A model generated the notes under the pieces. The model saw only the letters and a program-made list of their open reading frames with translations. It was not told the DNA's origin and ran no database searches. This document shows positions 34,091-43,525 of a DNA stretch of 64,000 nucleotides, piece by piece; within the stretch, counting starts at the first letter, position 1; each line of letters starts with the position of its first letter. Both the position numbers and the translations under genes were made by a program. The stretch lies in assembly GCF_000620625.1 (NCBI RefSeq), contig NZ_JIAW01000004.1, forward strand, positions 281,223-345,222, in the 5' to 3' direction. This stretch comes from Mycobacterium sp. URHB0044 (GTDB lineage: Bacteria > Actinomycetota > Actinomycetes > Mycobacteriales > Mycobacteriaceae).

Positions 34091-35110
34091 TCAGGACGCA
34101 GGTGTCGGCGCATCCGGGCGAATCAGCTCCGCGCTGCGTAGCTCGTCCCAGAAATCAGCTGGCACAGCCGTTTCGAACAGTTCCGCGTTGCGGGCTTGCT
34201 GTTGGGCGTTGCGGGCGCCGATGCAGATGCTGGTGACCGCAGGGTGCGCGTAGGCGAACTGCAATGCGGCGGTAGCGAGTTCGACGTCGTGGCGGCGGCA
34301 TACCTGCTCGATCGCGGCTACCTTGTCCAGGACGTCCTGCGGTGCCGGGGCGTAGTTGAACCGCGCACCGGGCACCGCACCCGTGGCAAGGACGCCGCTG
34401 TTGTACACGCCGCCGAGAACGATGCCGACGCCCCGCTCTTCGCACATCGGCAGCAGCGTGTCCAGCGGTTCCTGCTCGAGCAATGTGTAGCGGCCCGCCA
34501 GCAGGCACAGGTCGGCGTCGGTGGCCTTGATCGCGTCGGTCATCACGTCGGTTTCGTTGACGCCGAAGCCGATCGCCTTCACCACGCCCTGGTCACGCAG
34601 TGACTCCAGCGCAGGAAACGCGCTGACGAGAGCGCGCCGGAAGTACTCGGGTTGCGCCGCCCCGTGGGTGTAGCGATCGCAGTCGTGGATGAACAGGGCG
34701 TCGAAGCGGTCGGTGAGCATCCGCTGCATGCTCTGCTCGACGGCGCGCATCACCCCGTCGTAGGTGTAGTCGAAGTCCGCGACCAACGGCGGGATGTCCT
34801 GGTACTGGCCATTGACCGTGGGGGCGCCCTTCGTGGGCGTCAGGACGCGCCCGACCTTCGTCGAGAGCACCATGTCCGCTCGGTCGTACGCACGGATGGC
34901 CTGACCGAGCCGATACTCGCTGAGGCCGTTGCCATAGCCCGGCGCGGTGTCGAAGAACCGCACGCCCTGCTGCCATGACTGCGAGACCATCTGGTGCGCT
35001 TCATCATCGGTGAAGACGCCGTTGAAGTTGCCGATCGGCGCGCCGCCGAAGCCCAGCGCGGTGAAGCTCAACCCCGATCGGTCGTGGAATCTGGTATCCG
35101 ATACCCGCAT
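34091..35110 (-). CDS. Aldo/keto reductase (aldose 1-dehydrogenase type)
   Basis: 339 residues of an aldo/keto reductase barrel. The N-terminus LGFGGAPIGNFNGVF, the catalytic Asp/Tyr segment FFDTAPGYGNGLSEYRLG, the Lys in LSTKVGR and the His in FIHDCDRY are visible. The overall type is that of D-threo-aldose/L-fucose 1-dehydrogenase, which oxidises aldoses to lactones with NAD(P). It follows the LLM gene by 10 bases with AGGAGG in between. It resembles the N-terminal half of the larger reading frame at 56-58.7 kb. Confidence 0.87.
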   Translation of the reverse strand: MRVSDTRFHDRSGLSFTALGFGGAPIGNFNGVFTDDEAHQMVSQSWQQGVRFFDTAPGYGNGLSEYRLGQAIRAYDRADMVLSTKVGRVLTPTKGAPTVNGQYQDIPPLVADFDYTYDGVMRAVEQSMQRMLTDRFDALFIHDCDRYTHGAAQPEYFRRALVSAFPALESLRDQGVVKAIGFGVNETDVMTDAIKATDADLCLLAGRYTLLEQEPLDTLLPMCEERGVGIVLGGVYNSGVLATGAVPGARFNYAPAPQDVLDKVAAIEQVCRRHDVELATAALQFAYAHPAVTSICIGARNAQQQARNAELFETAVPADFWDELRSAELIRPDAPTPAS

Positions 35111-35120
35111 GATGCGCCTC

Positions 35121-36032
35121 CTACCCGAGCCTGCCGACGGCTGCGGAGCTGAACTCCTTCGCGAGCGCCGCGAAGCGTTCGATCTGGGTCTCTTCGGTGC
35201 TTGCGAGCGGTTGCAGGATCACGGCGTCGGCGCCATGGGAGAACAGTCGCTCCACCGCTCGGCGGCAGTCATCCTCCGAGCCGGTGATGGCAACGTCAGA
35301 GACTGCAATCGCGGCCCCGTCGGCGCCGCCCAATTGGTGGGCGAGAGCGGGTTTCACGAGTTTCGCGCGCACGATGTCGTGGAACTTGGAATCGGACTCG
35401 AGCTGATCGGCGTCGGTCATGTTCGCCCAGACGAAGACCGTGATGCGGGTTCCACTCCCCACCGTTTTGCGGACCGCGGCGACGTACTCCGGCACGGACC
35501 CTTCGGCGAGGATCAGGCCGGCGCCGACCTTGGGAGCCAGTGCGATGCCCTTGGGTCCGCGCACCCCGAGGCTGACGACGGGCGTCTCCGAGGGCGGCTG
35601 CGTCAGCTGCACGGCATCGAGGTGCACGTGGTCACCGGAGAACGTCACCGATTCCCCACTGATCAGCCGGGGAAGGACGGCGGCGACCTCGGCCAGGCAG
35701 GTCATCAGACTGTCGGGGTGGGCGCCCACCTGTTCCAGCCAGGACGGCACGCCGTGGCCGATGCCCGGCCGAAAGCGGGAGGGGAACATGCGCATGACGG
35801 TGGCGAACTCCATCGCGAGATAGGCGACGTTTCTTGCTGCCGCGGGCGCGATGCCGAGTCCGACGTGGAGTCGATCGGTGCTCGCCAGGGCTGCCACCAC
35901 CTGACTCATCCCGCCGGCGAGACCGAGGTCCTCGCATACCCACAGTTCGGCGAATCCCGCGCGCTCGACCTTCTTCGCCAGCCCGGCGATGTCCTCGCCA
36001 GGACGGCCATCGATCTTGAATCCCAATGTCAC
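35121..36032 (-). CDS. LLM-class flavin/F420-dependent oxidoreductase
   Basis: 303 residues. The luciferase-like barrel is visible in FAELWVCEDLGLAGG, LHVGLGIAPAAARN, FPSRFRPGIGHGVPSWLEQVG and a C-terminal GADAVILQPLA stretch. Actinobacterial members use F420 or FMN. The GTG at 36032 has AGAGGG upstream and gives VTLGFKIDGRPGED, close to the usual start. It forms a two-gene unit with the aldo/keto reductase. Confidence 0.85.
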   Translation of the reverse strand: MTLGFKIDGRPGEDIAGLAKKVERAGFAELWVCEDLGLAGGMSQVVAALASTDRLHVGLGIAPAAARNVAYLAMEFATVMRMFPSRFRPGIGHGVPSWLEQVGAHPDSLMTCLAEVAAVLPRLISGESVTFSGDHVHLDAVQLTQPPSETPVVSLGVRGPKGIALAPKVGAGLILAEGSVPEYVAAVRKTVGSGTRITVFVWANMTDADQLESDSKFHDIVRAKLVKPALAHQLGGADGAAIAVSDVAITGSEDDCRRAVERLFSHGADAVILQPLASTEETQIERFAALAKEFSSAAVGRLG

Positions 36033-36218
36033 TAGAAGACCCTCTGCTCTCGTCTGGTTCGCCACGATTTCGGGCGCTACCTCAATTGCAGTGGAGCTTC
36101 GGCGCGCGGCACAGACACAAGGTGAGAAGCAAAGGCCCTGCACATTGCACTGATCCCGTTGGGCAGTGACATCGCGAATCCGAGGTCGACGGGCGGATCT
36201 CCCCCACGTTTCCTACCG

Positions 36219-36608
36219 TCACGCCAGGCGGGCGATGACGCCTGTGAGTTCGTCGAAGCGAGCGCGCTTGTCTGTGGTGAGGAGTGTGCGGCCGGTGGCG
36301 CGCGCCGTGGCGGCGATGATGAGGTCGTGCGGGCCGCGGGTTCGACCGGCGCGGGCTGTCTCGGCAAGTAGCTGGGCGTGGTGTTCGGCGACGGCAGTGT
36401 CGTAGTCGCTGACTGGTATGACTCCCAGAACCTCTGTCAGGAACGCCTTTTGTGCGGCCTGACGACCGGCGTCGGGATCGAGGTGGACTCCAGCGAGGTA
36501 TTCGGCAATCGCGACGGCGGGGATTGTGATGTCTGCGTTGGCGGGCACCGTGGATCGTCCCCGGACTGCGGCTACGAGGACGCCTGTGTCGAGGATCAGG
36601 CGGTCCAC
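36219..36608 (-). CDS. vapC: PIN-domain toxin (VapC-type)
   Basis: 129 residues. Asp in LILDTGVLVAAV, Glu in AIAEYLAGV, and Asp residues in GPHDLIIAATA and LLTTDKRARFDEL form the PIN acidic site. The GTG at 36608 overlaps the antitoxin gene by 13 bases. It is a metal-dependent RNase toxin neutralised by the upstream partner. Confidence 0.9.
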   Translation of the reverse strand: MDRLILDTGVLVAAVRGRSTVPANADITIPAVAIAEYLAGVHLDPDAGRQAAQKAFLTEVLGVIPVSDYDTAVAEHHAQLLAETARAGRTRGPHDLIIAATARATGRTLLTTDKRARFDELTGVIARLA

Positions 36609-36862
36609 GGGTCGCTGTCTTGTTCGGCCGACGCCGAGTTGCGTGCCTCAGCGACGCGTTCTTCGAACGCCTCGTCAAGCGCGTCGGTGTTGCGCCATCG
36701 GGTGATGACTTCGTTTAACGCGGCCCCGTTGGAGGCGGGTGCCGCCGTGATTGATGCGATGCGCCGGCCGGCTCGAGTAACGACGATCGTTTCGCCGTGT
36801 TCGACGGAGTCGAGAACGGCGGAGAAGTTTCGCGATGCCTCGGAAGCGGTGATCTCTCGCAT
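36596..36862 (-). CDS. Phd/YefM-family antitoxin
   Basis: 88 residues beginning MREITASEASRNFSAVLDSVEHGETIVVTRAGRRIA, the Phd/YefM DNA-binding fold (core only), with a C-terminal acidic tail for toxin binding. Pairing with a PIN toxin is common in mycobacteria. The ATG at 36862 lies exactly seven bases after a TATTAT -10 box and lacks a ribosome-binding site, which suggests a leaderless message; an ATG three codons upstream is part of the promoter. Confidence 0.88.
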   Translation of the reverse strand: MREITASEASRNFSAVLDSVEHGETIVVTRAGRRIASITAAPASNGAALNEVITRWRNTDALDEAFEERVAEARNSASAEQDSDPWTA

Positions 36863-36869
36863 GGCAATC

Positions 36870-36875
36870 ATAATA
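36870..36875 (-). promoter_or_regulatory. -10 box of the toxin-antitoxin operon
   Basis: TATTAT on the minus strand, seven bases upstream of the antitoxin ATG. Its -35 region would lie in the 3' end of the KDPG-type aldolase gene that stops at 36882. Confidence 0.5.
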
Positions 36876-36881
36876 TCAGAA

Positions 36882-37550
36882 TCAGAGAGTTTGATCTCGA
36901 ATCGCGCGCACATGCGGCGGATTTTCGATGGCCTCGGCGGCGCGCGCGGTGATCGCCTCCCAGTCGTGTGCGGCGACGAGATGGCCTGGTGTGAGCCATG
37001 ATCCGCCGACACAGGCCACGTTGGGCAACGCCAGGTAGTGCGCACTGTCGGCCCGGTCGATCCCGCCCGTCGGGCAGAAGGTGATGTCGGGCATCGGGCC
37101 GGCCAGCGCACGCAGCGCCGGCACGCCGCCCGACGAGGCGGCGGGGAAGAACTTCATCTCGGTGATGCCCCGTTCGAGCAACGTCAGAGCCTCGCTGGCG
37201 GTGACCGCGCCGGGCAGGATCGGCACCGGTTGCTCGAGCATGGCGGCCAGCAGGCGGGGGCTGGCGCCGGGTGAGACCAGGAAGGTGGCGCCGGCGCCGA
37301 CGGCCTGGGACGCCTGCTCGGGCCGGATGATCGTGCCGGCACCGACGGCCATGTCGGGAACCTGCTGAGCCACCGACGCGATGGCCTCGAGCGCCTCGGG
37401 GGTGCGCAGGGTGATCTCCATGGTGTCGATGCCGCCGGCGAGCAGCGCACGGGCCAGCGGCACGGCGTCGGCGGCGCGGTCGAGCACGACGACCGGGATG
37501 ACCGGCCCGCGGTTCATCACGTCGATGGCGGTCTTCGGCTGGTCGGTCAT
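36882..37550 (-). CDS. KDPG/KHG-type aldolase, module A
   Basis: 222 residues of the class I 2-keto-3-deoxy-6-phosphogluconate aldolase family. The Schiff-base lysine is in MKFFPAASSGG (about residue 135), the general-base Glu and phosphate contacts in MEITLRTPEAL and FCPTGGID. It splits KDPG into pyruvate and glyceraldehyde-3-phosphate. The ATG overlaps the preceding dehydrogenase stop (ATGA). It is the last gene of the ManD-kinase-dehydrogenase-aldolase operon. Confidence 0.88.
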   Translation of the reverse strand: MTDQPKTAIDVMNRGPVIPVVVLDRAADAVPLARALLAGGIDTMEITLRTPEALEAIASVAQQVPDMAVGAGTIIRPEQASQAVGAGATFLVSPGASPRLLAAMLEQPVPILPGAVTASEALTLLERGITEMKFFPAASSGGVPALRALAGPMPDITFCPTGGIDRADSAHYLALPNVACVGGSWLTPGHLVAAHDWEAITARAAEAIENPPHVRAIRDQTL

Positions 37551-39007
37551 GGGCGTACCTCGGCGTGTAGGGCGGCGGATCCGTGCCGGTGCAGGTTGTC
37601 GGCGAAGTCGACGACCCGGTCGGTGAACGCGCGATCGCCGGCCACCTCGTCGCCGACGACGGTGGGATCGGTGACCAGTCGCCGCACCGCGGCGGGCACG
37701 GTCGTCCCTGCCACCGCGTCGCGGAGTTCGTCGGCGCGCGGGTCGCTGAGCGGGAGCGGATGACCGGCCGCATCGACCGGATCGATGACGTGCAGCGCCC
37801 ATCCGGCGATGCCTAGCGCCGCCCACGTTGCCGTCGCGCCCTGCGCCGCGCGGGCGGAGGCGGTGCTCAGCAGGCGCGGCCCGATCTTCTGGGAACCGTC
37901 TGACGCGACTTGAATCGTGGTGTGCGGCAACGCGGTGTTGCGGAAGCGGGCCAGCACGGACTCGCCGTATTCGGCGACGTCGACACCGGGCGGCGCAACC
38001 AGCGACGGGCCGACGTCCTCGGCGAACAGTCGCCTGCACACGTCGGCGAGCATCGGGTCGGCGACGGCGTCGGCGATCGACCGATGTCCCAACCGCAACC
38101 CGAGATAGGCCAGCATCGAATGCGCGGCGTTGAGCATGCGCAGCTTCAAGTGTTCCCACGGCATGACGTCCTCGACCAGCCGAGCGCCCACCGCAGACCA
38201 TGCCGGCGCCGGGCCGGCGAACCGGTCCTCGATGACCCACTGCCGGAACGGTTCACAGATGACCGGGCTGTCGTCACGGACACCGGTGCGACGTTCGAGC
38301 TCGGCGATGTCGGCGTCGGTGGTGGCCGGGACGATTCGGTCGACCACCGTCGACGGGAACGCCGCGGCCGTGCGATCGAAGGCATCGCCGTCGAGTCCCG
38401 CCGCCGCGGCGAAGTCCCGGACCAGCGCCTCGAGCAGACGTCCGTTGTCGGGCAGGTTGTCGCACGAAATCACCGTCAGCGGCCCCGCTCCGGTAGCCAC
38501 GCGGCGTGCGATGGCGCGCGCGAGTACCGCGGGCACCGTCCGCGGACTCTCTGCGGAGAGGTCGGCGCGCACCTCGGGATCGTCGAGGCGAAGGCGCCCC
38601 GTGACGGCGTCGCGCCGGTAGCCCTTCTCGGTGACGGTCAGGGTGACCACGTGAACGGCGGGATCGCAGATCCGGTCGATCACGGCGGCGGGGTCGGCGG
38701 CTGCGTCGCGCGCCTCGCGCAGTACGCCGATCACGCGGGGTGCCGCCGCTGCGTGGCCGCGTTCCACCACCGTGTACAGCCCGTCCTGTGGGCTCAGCCG
38801 CTCGGCGGCGGCGCCACTGCGTTGGGTGAAAGCCGCTATCCCCCACTGGGTATCACCGGTGTGGCGCATGGCGTCTTCGGTGTAGACGGCCTGATGCGCC
38901 CGGTGGAACGCCCCGAGCCCGAGATGGACTTGTCCGACGGTCACGGACCGCGGATCGGGATCCGGTGCGCTCGACGTGCCGTAGTTCTGGTAGCTCAGCC
39001 TGGTCAT
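37547..39007 (-). CDS. Mannitol-dehydrogenase-family oxidoreductase (mannonate/fructuronate type), module A
   Basis: 486 residues of the polyol-specific long-chain dehydrogenases. VHLGLGAFHRAHQAVYTEDAM is the NAD-binding start, TVTEKGY follows, and KLRMLNAAHSMLAYLG carries the catalytic Lys-x5-Asn-x2-His pattern (about residue 280). In a ManD operon the most likely job is interconversion of D-mannonate and D-fructuronate (UxuB role), though mannitol- or altronate-type activity cannot be excluded. Overlaps both neighbours by four bases (ATGA). Confidence 0.85.
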   Translation of the reverse strand: MTRLSYQNYGTSSAPDPDPRSVTVGQVHLGLGAFHRAHQAVYTEDAMRHTGDTQWGIAAFTQRSGAAAERLSPQDGLYTVVERGHAAAAPRVIGVLREARDAAADPAAVIDRICDPAVHVVTLTVTEKGYRRDAVTGRLRLDDPEVRADLSAESPRTVPAVLARAIARRVATGAGPLTVISCDNLPDNGRLLEALVRDFAAAAGLDGDAFDRTAAAFPSTVVDRIVPATTDADIAELERRTGVRDDSPVICEPFRQWVIEDRFAGPAPAWSAVGARLVEDVMPWEHLKLRMLNAAHSMLAYLGLRLGHRSIADAVADPMLADVCRRLFAEDVGPSLVAPPGVDVAEYGESVLARFRNTALPHTTIQVASDGSQKIGPRLLSTASARAAQGATATWAALGIAGWALHVIDPVDAAGHPLPLSDPRADELRDAVAGTTVPAAVRRLVTDPTVVGDEVAGDRAFTDRVVDFADNLHRHGSAALHAEVRP

Positions 39008-39939
39008 GCCGGCACCCCGGCGTGGGCACGCACCGTCTCGAGTGGCGCGATGCCGCCGCTGCCACCCGTTCCGCCGACAGCCAATGATGCTGCCGCAGCA
39101 CCCAATTGGACGGCGGTCCGCAGGTCGTCGCCGAGGGCGAGCCGCGCGGTCACGGTGCCGGCGAACACGTCGCCGGCCCCGGTCTGGTCGACCACCTGCG
39201 GCGCCGGATAGGCGGGTTGCCAGTGCACCGTGACGTCGTCGACGTGGACACCGGTGGCGCCGCAGGTCACCGCGACGGCCGCGGCGCCACCGGCTCGTAG
39301 TTTCGCGGCGGCGTCCGCGGGATCGGAAACGCCGAGCAGAGTGGCACATTCGTGGGGTGCCGATGGGGTGACGAGGGCGCAGTACGGCGCGATCTCGGCC
39401 AGCAGGGCCGCGGCCTCCTCAGCGGTGGTCAGGCGTGGCCGGAAGTTGGGGTCGTAGACGAAGCGCCGGGCACGTCGTGCGGCCTCGAGCACCGTGGCCC
39501 GAGCGGTCGCGGACAGCGCTGCGGTGATGCCGCTGACCAGGACACCACCGGCGTCCTCGAGCAGCGCCTTAGGCAGATCCTCCGGGCTGAGACCCGACCC
39601 TGCGGATCCGGTTCTGGCGTAGCAGAATTGACGATCACCGAGGGGGTCGGCGTGCTGGACGTAGATGCCCTGGAAGCCGTCGTCGCGGCGGATGAAGCGG
39701 GTGTCCACCCCGATCTCGGCGAGCCGGGTGTACACGGCGGTGCCGAGTTCGTCGTTCGATACCCGGGCGATGACCGCGACGCGGGCGCCTGCCGCGACGG
39801 CCGCGGCGGCGGTGTTGACCACGTCGCCCGACACCGCGAACGAGCACTCCACACCGGGCGCGATCGGCCCGTGCGTGCTGATCTCGATGAGCGGCTCACC
39901 GAGCAGCACGACGTCGACGCCGGGTCTGGGTGCGTTCAC
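39004..39939 (-). CDS. kdgK: PfkB-family sugar kinase, probable 2-keto-3-deoxygluconate kinase, module A
   Basis: 311 residues. Ribokinase/PfkB fold with [21 protein letters not shown] near the N-terminus and the anion-hole/catalytic signature [12 protein letters not shown] (about residue 250). Between a dehydratase that yields 2-keto-3-deoxygluconate and a KDPG aldolase, KDG kinase is the expected function. The GTG start overlaps the dehydratase stop (GTGA). Confidence 0.82.
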   Translation of the reverse strand: MNAPRPGVDVVLLGEPLIEISTHGPIAPGVECSFAVSGDVVNTAAAAVAAGARVAVIARVSNDELGTAVYTRLAEIGVDTRFIRRDDGFQGIYVQHADPLGDRQFCYARTGSAGSGLSPEDLPKALLEDAGGVLVSGITAALSATARATVLEAARRARRFVYDPNFRPRLTTAEEAAALLAEIAPYCALVTPSAPHECATLLGVSDPADAAAKLRAGGAAAVAVTCGATGVHVDDVTVHWQPAYPAPQVVDQTGAGDVFAGTVTARLALGDDLRTAVQLGAAAASLAVGGTGGSGGIAPLETVRAHAGVPA

Positions 39940-41147
39940 CAGTCGTGGACCGATCCATCGGTCCGGCGGTTGACCGGAAGGCTTTTCGGGTCGTACGGGA
40001 AGCGCGCGGCCGCCTCTTCGTCGATCTCGACACCCAGCCCCGGCGCGTCACCGGGATGCATCAGGCCGTTGTGGAAGGTCCAATCGGTGCGGAACACCTC
40101 ACCGGCGGGATCGCGGTGACCCATGAACTCCTGCACGCCGAAGTTCGGAATCGCCATGTCGACGTGCAGCGCCGCGGCGAAGGACACCGGGGACAGATCG
40201 CCGGCACCGTGCGAACCACTGCGCACGCCATAGAGTTCGGCGAGCGAGAAGATCTTCCGCAGGTGCGAGATGCCGCCGGCGTGCGATACCGAGGTGCGGA
40301 TGTAGTCGATGAGGCGCTCGGTGATCAGGTGCTGGCAGTCCCAGATGGTGTTGAACACCTCTCCGACCGCGAGCGGCGTGGTGGTGTGCTGCCGGATCAG
40401 GCGGAACGCCTCCTGGTCCTCGGCGGGCGTGGCGTCCTCCATCCAGAACAGGCGGTGCTCTTCGAGATCCTTGCCGAGCCGGCCCGCCTCGATCGGGCTG
40501 AGCCTGTGGTGCACGTCGTGCAGCAGGTGCACGTCGAAGCCGAAGCGTTCCCGCACCGCGCCCAGCATGTGGGGCGCGAATCTGAGGTAGGGGCCGGTTT
40601 CCCAACTCTCCTCGGCGGGCAGGTGCCCCGACGCCGGCTCGTAGAGTTGCACCTCCCCCGGATGGACGCCGTAGACGGTGTCCATGCCCGGGATGGCGCA
40701 CTGGGCGCGGACGGCCCGATACCCGCGGTCGAGGTAGCCGGCGAAGTCGTCGAGCATCTCGTCGAGACTGCCGCCGCTGGCGTGGCCGTAGACCATCACG
40801 CCGTCACGCGCGGCGCCGCCGAGCAGTTGGTACACGGGCAAGCCGGCGACCTTGCCCTTGATGTCCCACAGCGCGACGTCCACGGCGGCGATGGCGGTCA
40901 TGGTGACCGGGCCGCGACGCCAGTAGGCACCCTTGTAGAGGTACTGCCAGGTGTCCTCGATCTGGTGCGCGTCGCGGCCGATCAGCTGAGGGCAGAGGTG
41001 GTCTCGAAGGTACGACGCGACGGCGAGTTCACGGCCGTTCAGGGTGGCGTCGCCCCACCCGATCAAGCCTTCGTCGGTGGTGATCTTCAACGTGACGTAA
41101 TTGCGTCCGGGTGCGGTGATCAGCACATCCGCGCCGACGATCTTCAT
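39936..41147 (-). CDS. manD: Mannonate dehydratase-family enolase-superfamily enzyme, module A
   Basis: 403 residues. The ManD/RspA subgroup of the enolase superfamily. Metal ligands lie in [11 protein letters not shown] (Asp), FWMEDATP (Glu) and [10 protein letters not shown] (Glu); catalytic Arg in [10 protein letters not shown], Tyr in TVYGV and His in DVHHRL are all kept. ManD dehydrates D-mannonate (some members D-gluconate) to 2-keto-3-deoxygluconate. ATG preceded by GAAGGAG. First gene of its operon, with the GCTTGTATGTAAG motif 42 bases upstream. Confidence 0.9.
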   Translation of the reverse strand: MKIVGADVLITAPGRNYVTLKITTDEGLIGWGDATLNGRELAVASYLRDHLCPQLIGRDAHQIEDTWQYLYKGAYWRRGPVTMTAIAAVDVALWDIKGKVAGLPVYQLLGGAARDGVMVYGHASGGSLDEMLDDFAGYLDRGYRAVRAQCAIPGMDTVYGVHPGEVQLYEPASGHLPAEESWETGPYLRFAPHMLGAVRERFGFDVHLLHDVHHRLSPIEAGRLGKDLEEHRLFWMEDATPAEDQEAFRLIRQHTTTPLAVGEVFNTIWDCQHLITERLIDYIRTSVSHAGGISHLRKIFSLAELYGVRSGSHGAGDLSPVSFAAALHVDMAIPNFGVQEFMGHRDPAGEVFRTDWTFHNGLMHPGDAPGLGVEIDEEAAARFPYDPKSLPVNRRTDGSVHDW

Positions 41148-41188
41148 TGCTGGTCTCCTTCGAGGAGTGCGAGTGCCACGTCCTAGTC

Positions 41189-41201
41189 CTTACATACAAG
41201 C
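41189..41201 (-). promoter_or_regulatory. GntR operator-like site, copy 1 (manD operon promoter)
   Basis: On the minus strand GCTTGTATGTAAG, identical to the copy before the symporter gene. TTGACA lies 21 bases before TATGTAAG here and in the other copy. The TTGT-ATG-TAA core fits the FCD-type GntR half-site layout. The GntR gene begins 50 bases away on the other strand. Confidence 0.65.
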
Positions 41202-41251
41202 TCTAGTTCGCAGGCTCTGTCAACAGGTGCGGTATGGAATAGACTGTCGCA

Positions 41252-41962
41252 ATGACGACGGTCCCCTCCAAGGGCTCCAATCGGGAACGGGTGTACGCCG
41301 AGCTTCGTCGACGCATCGTGACGTTGGAGTTGGCGCCCGGCGCCTCGCTGTCGGAGAACGAGCTCGCCGCACAACTCTCGGTGAGCCGCACGCCGGTGCG
41401 CGAGAGCCTGATCCTGCTTGCCGACGAAGGCCTGGTCCACATCTTTCCCAAGCTGGGATCGTTCGTCGCCCGCATCGACCCCGTGAAGGTCGCCGACGCG
41501 CAGTTCGTCCGCGAGGCCATCGAGCTCGCCTCCATGCCGGATGCCGTGAAGCTCGTCGACGACGTCGCGATCGCCGAACTGCGTGAGCTGATCGCGGCCC
41601 AGAACGCCACGACCGACGTCGACACCTTCTTCGAGCTCGACGAACAGTTCCACCGGTCGCTGCTCGCCGCGGGCGGTCACGGCAACGCCTGGCGCACCGT
41701 CGTCGGAGCCAAGGCGCATCTCGATCGAGCGCGCCGGCTCGGAATGATGAGCGAGAGCTCGATTCAGTCCCTGACCTGCGAGCATGCCGCCGTCGTCGAT
41801 GCATTGGAGTCGCGCGACGAAGAGCAGGCAACGGCCGCCCTGCGCACCCATCTGCGCAAGGTCTTCACCGACATCGAGAAGATTCGCACGCGCTCGCCCG
41901 AACTCTTCTCCGACGGCACCACGACCCGGCCGACCCGCCGCGTCGTCGCCGTCTGGCAATAG
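41252..41962 (+). CDS. GntR-family (FCD domain) regulator
   Basis: 236 residues. Winged-helix DNA-binding domain (RERVYAELRRRIVTLELAPG, then LSENELAAQLSVSRTPVRESL) and an FCD all-helical ligand domain with metal-binding His/Asp residues (DEQFHRSLLAAGGH, EHAAVVDAL). FCD GntR proteins such as UxuR/ExuR commonly respond to sugar acids. It lies between two transcription units that share an operator-like motif and is the obvious regulator of module A. Confidence 0.88.
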   Translation: MTTVPSKGSNRERVYAELRRRIVTLELAPGASLSENELAAQLSVSRTPVRESLILLADEGLVHIFPKLGSFVARIDPVKVADAQFVREAIELASMPDAVKLVDDVAIAELRELIAAQNATTDVDTFFELDEQFHRSLLAAGGHGNAWRTVVGAKAHLDRARRLGMMSESSIQSLTCEHAAVVDALESRDEEQATAALRTHLRKVFTDIEKIRTRSPELFSDGTTTRPTRRVVAVWQ

Positions 41963-42083
41963 CCGTCTGGCATTAGCCGTCTCCCAGTAGCCCTCTCGAG
42001 CGGCAGTCCCACGTACCCGTCCGCCTGACGAGGCACGGACCAACTTTGTCGAAATCAGATGTTGACAAGGCTTGGCTGTCAGG

Positions 42084-42096
42084 GCTTGTATGTAAG
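42084..42096 (+). promoter_or_regulatory. GntR operator-like site, copy 2 (symporter promoter)
   Basis: GCTTGTATGTAAG, identical to the manD-side copy and in the same orientation relative to the gene. It lies 46 bases upstream of the symporter ATG, with TTGACA at 42062-42067. Confidence 0.65.
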
Positions 42097-42142
42097 TGAT
42101 CGGGCTCACGTGCGGCCACCCCTACGAGCGAGGAACACAGCG

Positions 42143-43525
42143 ATGACCAACTACGTGGAAGCGCCATCGGGGGGTGTCGCCGAACGGTCGACGCGCGATC
42201 TGACCAAGGCGGCGGTGTCGGGCTGGCTGGGCACGGCGATGGAGTTCATGGACTTCCAGCTGTACTCACTGGCGGCCGCCATCGTCTTCAACAAGATCTT
42301 CTTCCCCGACGTCAGCCCGGCCATCGGCCTGATCGCGGCGATGGCGACCTACGGCGTCGGCTACGTCGCGCGGCTGGCGGGTGCGATCTTCTTCGGACGC
42401 ATGGGTGACCGGATCGGCAGACGGAAGGTCCTCTTCATCACGATCGCGTTGATGGGCGCCTCGACGACCTTGATCGGCGTGCTGCCGACCTACGCGGCCA
42501 TCGGCATCCTGGCGCCGATTCTGCTCGTCGTGCTGAGGCTCATCCAAGGCTTCGGCGCCGGCGCCGAGATCGCCGGTGCCACAACGATGCTCGCCGAGTA
42601 CGCACCAGCGAAACGCCGCGGCGTCATCGCGTCACTGGTATGCCTCGGCACCAACTCCGGAACACTCGTCGCCTCGGGACTCTGGGCGCTGCTGCTCGCC
42701 GTGCTGAGCGACGAACAACTGCTCAGCTGGGGCTGGCGCGTGCCCTTCCTGCTGAGCTTCGTCCTGATGATCTTCGCGGTCTGGGTGCGACGAAACCTCA
42801 AGGAAAGCCCCGTCTTCGAGGAACGGCCGGACGTCGTGGACGGTGTCGCGCTCTCCCGCGACGAACTCGAGGCAGCTGCGGCGAAGAAGCAAGCGAGTGT
42901 TCTCGAGGCCGGGCTGCACCAGCGCAAGGGCAAGGCGTTCCTGGTCGCGCTCGGCCTGCGGTTCGGGCAGGCAGGCAACTCCGGCCTGGTGCAGACGTTC
43001 ATGGTGGGCTACATCGCATCGACCCTGCTGATGAACAAGTCGGTGGCGACCAGCGCGATCATGTACGGCTCGTTGCTCGGATTCGCCACGATCCCGGTCG
43101 TGGGATGGCTCGGCGACCGGTTCGGACGGCGCCCCGTCTACATCGCGCTGAGTTCGTTGACGATCCTGTTCGCCTTTCCGATGCTGCTCATGATCACCAG
43201 CGGCAGCAACGTCGCACTGCTGCTGGCCATGGTGATCGGCCTGAACATCGGTGTGCTTGGCCTGTTTTCATTGGAGAGCGTCACGATGGCGGAACTCTTC
43301 GGGTCCCGCACCCGGTTCACCCAGCTCGCGCTCGCCAAGGAGATCGGCGGCATCCTCGCCACCGCGATCGGGCCCATCCTCGCCGCCAGCCTGACGGCGG
43401 CGACCGGAAGCTGGTGGCCCATCGCCGCCATGCTCATCGTGTACTCGCTCATCACCCTGGTTTCCGCCGCGATCGCACCGGAGACCCGCGGCCGCGACCT
43501 CGTCCAGCTGCAGGACGCACTGTGA
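42143..43525 (+). CDS. MFS metabolite:H+ symporter, module A
   Basis: 460 residues with twelve hydrophobic segments. The MHS-type loop motif GRMGDRIGRRKVLF follows helix 2, and GDRFGRRPVY appears in the second half. The family transports carboxylates and aldonates. It lies directly behind the GntR gene and overlaps the zinc dehydrogenase start (GTGA), so uptake of the module A substrate is the likely role. ATG preceded by GAGGAAC. Confidence 0.87.
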   Translation: MTNYVEAPSGGVAERSTRDLTKAAVSGWLGTAMEFMDFQLYSLAAAIVFNKIFFPDVSPAIGLIAAMATYGVGYVARLAGAIFFGRMGDRIGRRKVLFITIALMGASTTLIGVLPTYAAIGILAPILLVVLRLIQGFGAGAEIAGATTMLAEYAPAKRRGVIASLVCLGTNSGTLVASGLWALLLAVLSDEQLLSWGWRVPFLLSFVLMIFAVWVRRNLKESPVFEERPDVVDGVALSRDELEAAAAKKQASVLEAGLHQRKGKAFLVALGLRFGQAGNSGLVQTFMVGYIASTLLMNKSVATSAIMYGSLLGFATIPVVGWLGDRFGRRPVYIALSSLTILFAFPMLLMITSGSNVALLLAMVIGLNIGVLGLFSLESVTMAELFGSRTRFTQLALAKEIGGILATAIGPILAASLTAATGSWWPIAAMLIVYSLITLVSAAIAPETRGRDLVQLQDAL

